This document shows, piece after piece, positions 33,734 through 36,574 of a stretch of 36,574 nucleotides of DNA (its first letter is position 1; each line of letters opens with the position of its first letter). The stretch is from NCBI GenBank assembly GCA_016215555.1, contig JACRJC010000065.1:1-36574 (forward strand), given 5' to 3'. A program made the translations under genes and the position numbers. This DNA comes from Rhodospirillales bacterium. Lineage in GTDB: Bacteria; Pseudomonadota; Alphaproteobacteria; Rhodospirillales; WMHbin7. The notes under the pieces are model-generated. The model saw only the letters and a program-made list of their open reading frames with translations. It made no database searches and was not told the DNA's origin.

Positions 33734-33751
33734 CGCGCGAAAATTCGCGCG
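33734..33751. repeat. Perfect palindrome between dapE and the membrane protein gene
   Basis: CGCGCGAA-aa-TTCGCGCG, with GGGCGCTTGCGCCC immediately after as a second short inverted repeat. It lies in the 97-base gap after dapE. No T run follows on either strand, so termination is uncertain. Confidence 0.6.
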
Positions 33752-33782
33752 GGGCGCTTGCGCCCAGTCGCTTCGCTCCATT

Positions 33783-34910
33783 TCATTGGCCCAACACCCT
33801 CTCCAGCACCCTTTGATATATTTTCGCCAGGCCCTCCAGATCGGCCAGCGGCACCTGCTCGTCGGATTTGTGCATGGTCGCGCCGCCCAAGCCGAATTCC
33901 ACCACCGGGCAGGCTTTGGTGATAAAGCGGGCGTCCGAGGTGCCGCCCGAGGTCGAACGTTCCGGCGTCTTGCCGGTTACGTCTCGGATGGCTTCGCACA
34001 CGGCGTCCACGAAGGGGCCTTGCGGCGTTAAGAAGGATTCGCCCGAGACTTCGATCTCCAGCTCCCAGTTGCCCGAGGGATCGGCCTTGGCGATGGATCC
34101 GCGCAGCCATTCGCCCAGCGAGGTCGAGCTGTGCCATTCATTGAAGCGGATGTTGAAGCCGGCTTTCACCTGGGCCGGGATGACATTGGTGGCCGGATTG
34201 CCGGTGTCGATGGTGGTGAGCGTGAAGGTCGAAGGCTCGAAATGCTCCGAGCCCTGGTCCAAGGGTTTCTCGCTCAGGGCGGCCAGAATGCGCACCAGAC
34301 GGGGCAGAGGATTGTCGGCCAGATGCGGATAGGCGGCATGGCCCTGCGCACCCCTGACCAGCAGGCGGCCGTTCAGGCTGCCGCGCCTTCCCACCTTGAC
34401 GGCGTCGCCCAATTGGCGGGGGTTGGTGGGTTCGCCGACCAGACAGCAATCCGGCGTCTCGCCCTTGTCCTTCAGCCAGTCCAGCATCTTGACGGTGCCG
34501 TTGACGGCCAGCCCTTCCTCGTCGCCGGTAATCAGCAGACTGATTGAGCCTGGATGATTCTTGCCCAGCCTGGCCACGGCGGCCACGAAACTGGCGATGG
34601 CGCCTTTCATGTCCACGGCGCCGCGCCCGAACAGCACATCGCCGTCCAGCTTGGCCGCGAAGGGATCGACGCTCCAGCCCTGGCCGGGCGGCACCACATC
34701 GGTATGGCCGGCAAAACAGAAATTGGGCGCTGATGTGCCCCGGCGGGCGTAGAGATTGCGCACCTCGCCGAAAGACAGATCGTGGCAGGTGAAGCCCAGA
34801 CTGTTCAGCGCCGCGCCCAGCACCTCCAGGCAGCCATCATCCTTGGGCGTGACGCTGCGCCGTTGGATAAGTTCGCGGGCCAGGCCCAAAGGGTTGGCAA
34901 GATCGGTCAA
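33783..34910 (-). CDS. dapE: Succinyl-diaminopimelate desuccinylase
   Basis: 375 aa, M20 metallopeptidase family. It hydrolyses N-succinyl-LL-diaminopimelate, giving LL-DAP for lysine and peptidoglycan. The first zinc His is in [14 protein letters not shown], the bridging Asp in [11 protein letters not shown], the catalytic Glu pair in ITGDEEG, and the later ligands in GGTSDARFI. Its start overlaps the dapD stop by four bases, so the two succinylase-pathway enzymes are translationally coupled. Confidence 0.97.
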   Translation of the reverse strand: MTDLANPLGLARELIQRRSVTPKDDGCLEVLGAALNSLGFTCHDLSFGEVRNLYARRGTSAPNFCFAGHTDVVPPGQGWSVDPFAAKLDGDVLFGRGAVDMKGAIASFVAAVARLGKNHPGSISLLITGDEEGLAVNGTVKMLDWLKDKGETPDCCLVGEPTNPRQLGDAVKVGRRGSLNGRLLVRGAQGHAAYPHLADNPLPRLVRILAALSEKPLDQGSEHFEPSTFTLTTIDTGNPATNVIPAQVKAGFNIRFNEWHSSTSLGEWLRGSIAKADPSGNWELEIEVSGESFLTPQGPFVDAVCEAIRDVTGKTPERSTSGGTSDARFITKACPVVEFGLGGATMHKSDEQVPLADLEGLAKIYQRVLERVLGQ

Positions 34911-35749
34911 TCGCGCAACAGTTCGTTGATGGACACTTTGGAGCGCGTCCGCTCATCGACGCGCTTGACGATGACGGCGCAGTACAGGCTGGGGCCGGGC
35001 TGGCCGTCGGGCAGGGGCTTGCCCGGCATGCTGCCCGACACCACCACCGAATAGGCGGGCACGCGGCCCATGAACACTTCGCCGGTGGCGCGGTCGATGA
35101 TGCGGGTCGAGGCGCCCAGATAGACGCCCATGCTAAGGACCGCCCCTTCTTCGACGATCACGCCCTCGGCCACTTCGGCCCGGGCGCCGATGAAGCAATT
35201 GTCCTCGATGATGACCGGTCCGGCCTGCAAGGGTTCCAGCACGCCGCCGATTCCCGCCCCCCCCGACAGATGCACATTCTTGCCGATCTGGGCGCAAGAG
35301 CCGACGGTGGCCCAGGTATCGACCATGGTCCCGGAATCGACCCGGGCCCCCAGATTGACGAAGCTGGGCAGCAGAACGACGCCGGGCGCGATATAGGCCG
35401 AGCGGCGCACGATCGAGCCCGGTACGGCGCGAAACCCGGCTTCCTTGAAGCGGGCCTGGTCCCAGCCGGCGAACTTGCTGGGCACCTTGTCGTACCAGTT
35501 GGCGCCGCCCGGGGCGCCGGGGATCAGATCCATGTCGTTCAGGCGGAAGGACAGCAGGACCGCCTTCTTAACCCATTGATGAACAATCCATTTGCCGTCC
35601 TTCTTCTCGGCCACCCGCAACCGGCCCGAATCCAGCCCTTCCAGGGCGGCATCGACGGCGTCGCGCGTTGGGCCGGTGGTGGCGAGGGAGATGCTGTCGC
35701 GCGCTTCCCAGGCACTTTCGATGTCGGCGGCAAGCCGGGCGGTATCCAT
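34907..35749 (-). CDS. dapD: Tetrahydrodipicolinate N-succinyltransferase
   Basis: 280 aa. It transfers succinyl from succinyl-CoA to tetrahydrodipicolinate, the committed step of the succinylase branch. The left-handed beta-helix of hexapeptide repeats is clear (e.g. [42 protein letters not shown], then [29 protein letters not shown]). The N-terminal helical region ([28 protein letters not shown]) and the C-terminal tail are complete. Acts as a trimer in the cytoplasm. It forms an operon with dapE. Confidence 0.97.
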   Translation of the reverse strand: MDTARLAADIESAWEARDSISLATTGPTRDAVDAALEGLDSGRLRVAEKKDGKWIVHQWVKKAVLLSFRLNDMDLIPGAPGGANWYDKVPSKFAGWDQARFKEAGFRAVPGSIVRRSAYIAPGVVLLPSFVNLGARVDSGTMVDTWATVGSCAQIGKNVHLSGGAGIGGVLEPLQAGPVIIEDNCFIGARAEVAEGVIVEEGAVLSMGVYLGASTRIIDRATGEVFMGRVPAYSVVVSGSMPGKPLPDGQPGPSLYCAVIVKRVDERTRSKVSINELLRD

Positions 35750-35885
35750 GGCGGTCCTTGTTATTGAAGGGGTTTGAACGGTGGGTTTGGTTTTGGGCCA
35801 AGATAGCCCCTAAGGCCCGCCTGTCAACCGGATAGGGGCGGATATCGGGCGGCTTTCGAAGGGGCCGGGGGGCGCGGCTGGGGAT

Positions 35886-35938
35886 GATGGGCGAGGCGGG
35901 GCGGGCGAGGTTCGGGAAGATGGGCGAGGCGGGGCGGG
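35886..35938. repeat. 20-bp tandem-like direct repeat upstream of dapD
   Basis: GATGGGCGAGGCGGGGCGGG occurs at 35886-35905 and again at 35919-35938, 33 bases apart, in a G-rich stretch. It lies between dapD and the tRNA-Gly fragment. Positions 35,750-36,017 hold no gene I recognise. Confidence 0.85.
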
Positions 35939-36017
35939 GGACCGGCCTGCCCCCTTGCCCTCGACCGCGAGCCATCCTATCCTGCGCCGCGGTTCGGTTC
36001 CGGACCCCATGCCCGGC

Positions 36018-36053
36018 GCGGGTGTAGCTCAATGGTAGAGCAGAAGCTTCCCA
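36018..36053 (+). pseudogene. 5' half of a tRNA-Gly(CCC), truncated at the anticodon loop
   Basis: GCGGGTGTAGCTCAATGG, TAGAGCAGAAG and the anticodon loop start CTTCCCA match the first half of an alphaproteobacterial tRNA-Gly(CCC), anticodon at 36050-36052. After A36053 the sequence diverges: no matching anticodon 3' stem, T arm or acceptor 3' strand follows in proper spacing. A CGCCCGC stretch at 36114-36120 could pair with the acceptor 5' strand, but no T arm precedes it. This looks like a remnant left at an integration or deletion junction. Confidence 0.7.
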
Positions 36054-36077
36054 CTCTAAGTGGCGGAAGTCTGCTCT
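36037..36077 (+). other. Long hairpin continuing from the tRNA-Gly fragment
   Basis: AGAGCAGA (36037-36044) pairs with TCTGCTCT (36070-36077). Inside it CTTCC (36047-36051) pairs with GGAAG (36065-36069) and CACT (36052-36055) with AGTG (36059-36062). That is 17 pairs with two small bulges and a three-base loop. The tRNA part supplies most of the left arm; the right arm is foreign to tRNA-Gly. Confidence 0.65.
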
Positions 36078-36574
36078 CTTGCAAAAATAAGCAATAGCAA
36101 CGGGTTCAGGCCGCGCCCGCTATCCACTTGACCGTTGCTATACGTCTCGATATCGGTTGGTTGTCAGGACGGTTTGGCAATTTCTGGCAACGACCCTGTG
36201 GTGGTGTCTAGCCATCACAGCGTTATTTCGGCGCTATGGCCGTTGCAGGCGCCTGCAATGGGTCCCCTCCAAAAACCGAGAGCCGGCCCAGAGCCCCTTT
36301 ACAACCTTCTTGATAAAAAATTGCACCGAGGCGGGCACGAAGCCGACCTTGAATCGGGGGCGGAACCCCTGACCCCTTATGGCTACTACCCAATCGCAAA
36401 TTTCTGCGGAGATCGCTGGCCCGACGACGGTTTCGGGCCGAGGGGTTGTTGCTCACCGACATTAGGGCGTAACGCTGGGGTCCGCCCATAGCCAGTACCG
36501 AGAATTCGACCTCAGTTCTCAGCCCCGTCTTGCTCTGCAAGTGCCCGCACCAAGTCGCAGGCATCGAAGCCGAC
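36078..36574. other. Right-edge region without a recognisable gene
   Basis: About 500 bases with no protein I can recognise in any frame. One perfect 10-bp inverted repeat is present: ATAGCAACGG at 36094-36103 and CCGTTGCTAT at 36132-36141. The segment may belong to an element integrated at the tRNA-Gly. Confidence 0.4.

Noticed and set aside
36018..36125. Intron-containing tRNA-Gly
   Set aside because: CGCCCGC at 36114-36120 could complete the acceptor, but no T arm with paired stems precedes it, the 3' CCA spacing is wrong, and no group I intron core was recognised.

Overview
The window looks like an alphaproteobacterial chromosome, most likely Rhodospirillales or Magnetospirillum-like. 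The basis is high GC, the core genes guaA, guaB, rpsD, apaG, folE, dapD/dapE, bolA and a CGFS glutaredoxin, a DUF1800/DUF1501 pair, and tRNA types common in that class. The genus is inferred, not shown.

Positions 1 to about 15,750 are a mosaic accessory island ending at a tRNA-Ser(CGA) gene. Its left half is a decayed lambda-like prophage late operon read on the minus strand: gpW-like joining protein, portal, a broken S49 prohead protease fused to the tail of a DUF6441-type protein, tail terminator, tail tube, tail chaperone. Terminase, capsid and tape-measure genes are missing. Two cassettes on the opposite strand interrupt it: an Xre-RES toxin-antitoxin pair, and a Fic protein with its own HTH domain and a palindrome array upstream. 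A second copy of the first 18 codons of the tail-terminator gene lies on the far side of fic. Next come a truncated GIY-YIG gene abutting a truncated cytosine-methylase tail, a YecA/HEAT/SEC-C protein, and then the most interesting unit. That unit is an AT-richer three-gene operon (MerR-like HTH protein, 1035-aa N6-adenine methylase, PD-(D/E)XK-type nuclease) joined by two ATGA overlaps and closed by a terminator. It reads as a restriction-modification-like defence system that I cannot assign to a named type. Two IS3 orfB fragments and a serine-recombinase tail lie between it and the tRNA.

Positions 15,760 to 36,020 are mostly chromosomal backbone: a CBS-pair protein, tRNA-Ala(CGC), an exported DUF1566 protein, DUF423, guaA, an RsmB-type methyltransferase, guaB, DUF1800/DUF1501, bolA-rarD-grxD, rpsD, apaG, folE and the dapD-dapE operon (lysine/peptidoglycan precursor synthesis). 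Small selfish or stress modules sit between these: two HigBA-like pairs on either side of guaA, an MNT-HEPN pair between 18-bp direct repeats, and HicAB. Palindromic repeats are frequent. One is read in frame through the export signal of the DUF1501 protein, and one 145-bp element has MITE-like ends.

From 36,018 to the end there is only the 5' half of a tRNA-Gly(CCC), running straight into a long hairpin and then about 500 bases with no recognisable gene. This suggests another recombination junction at the right edge.
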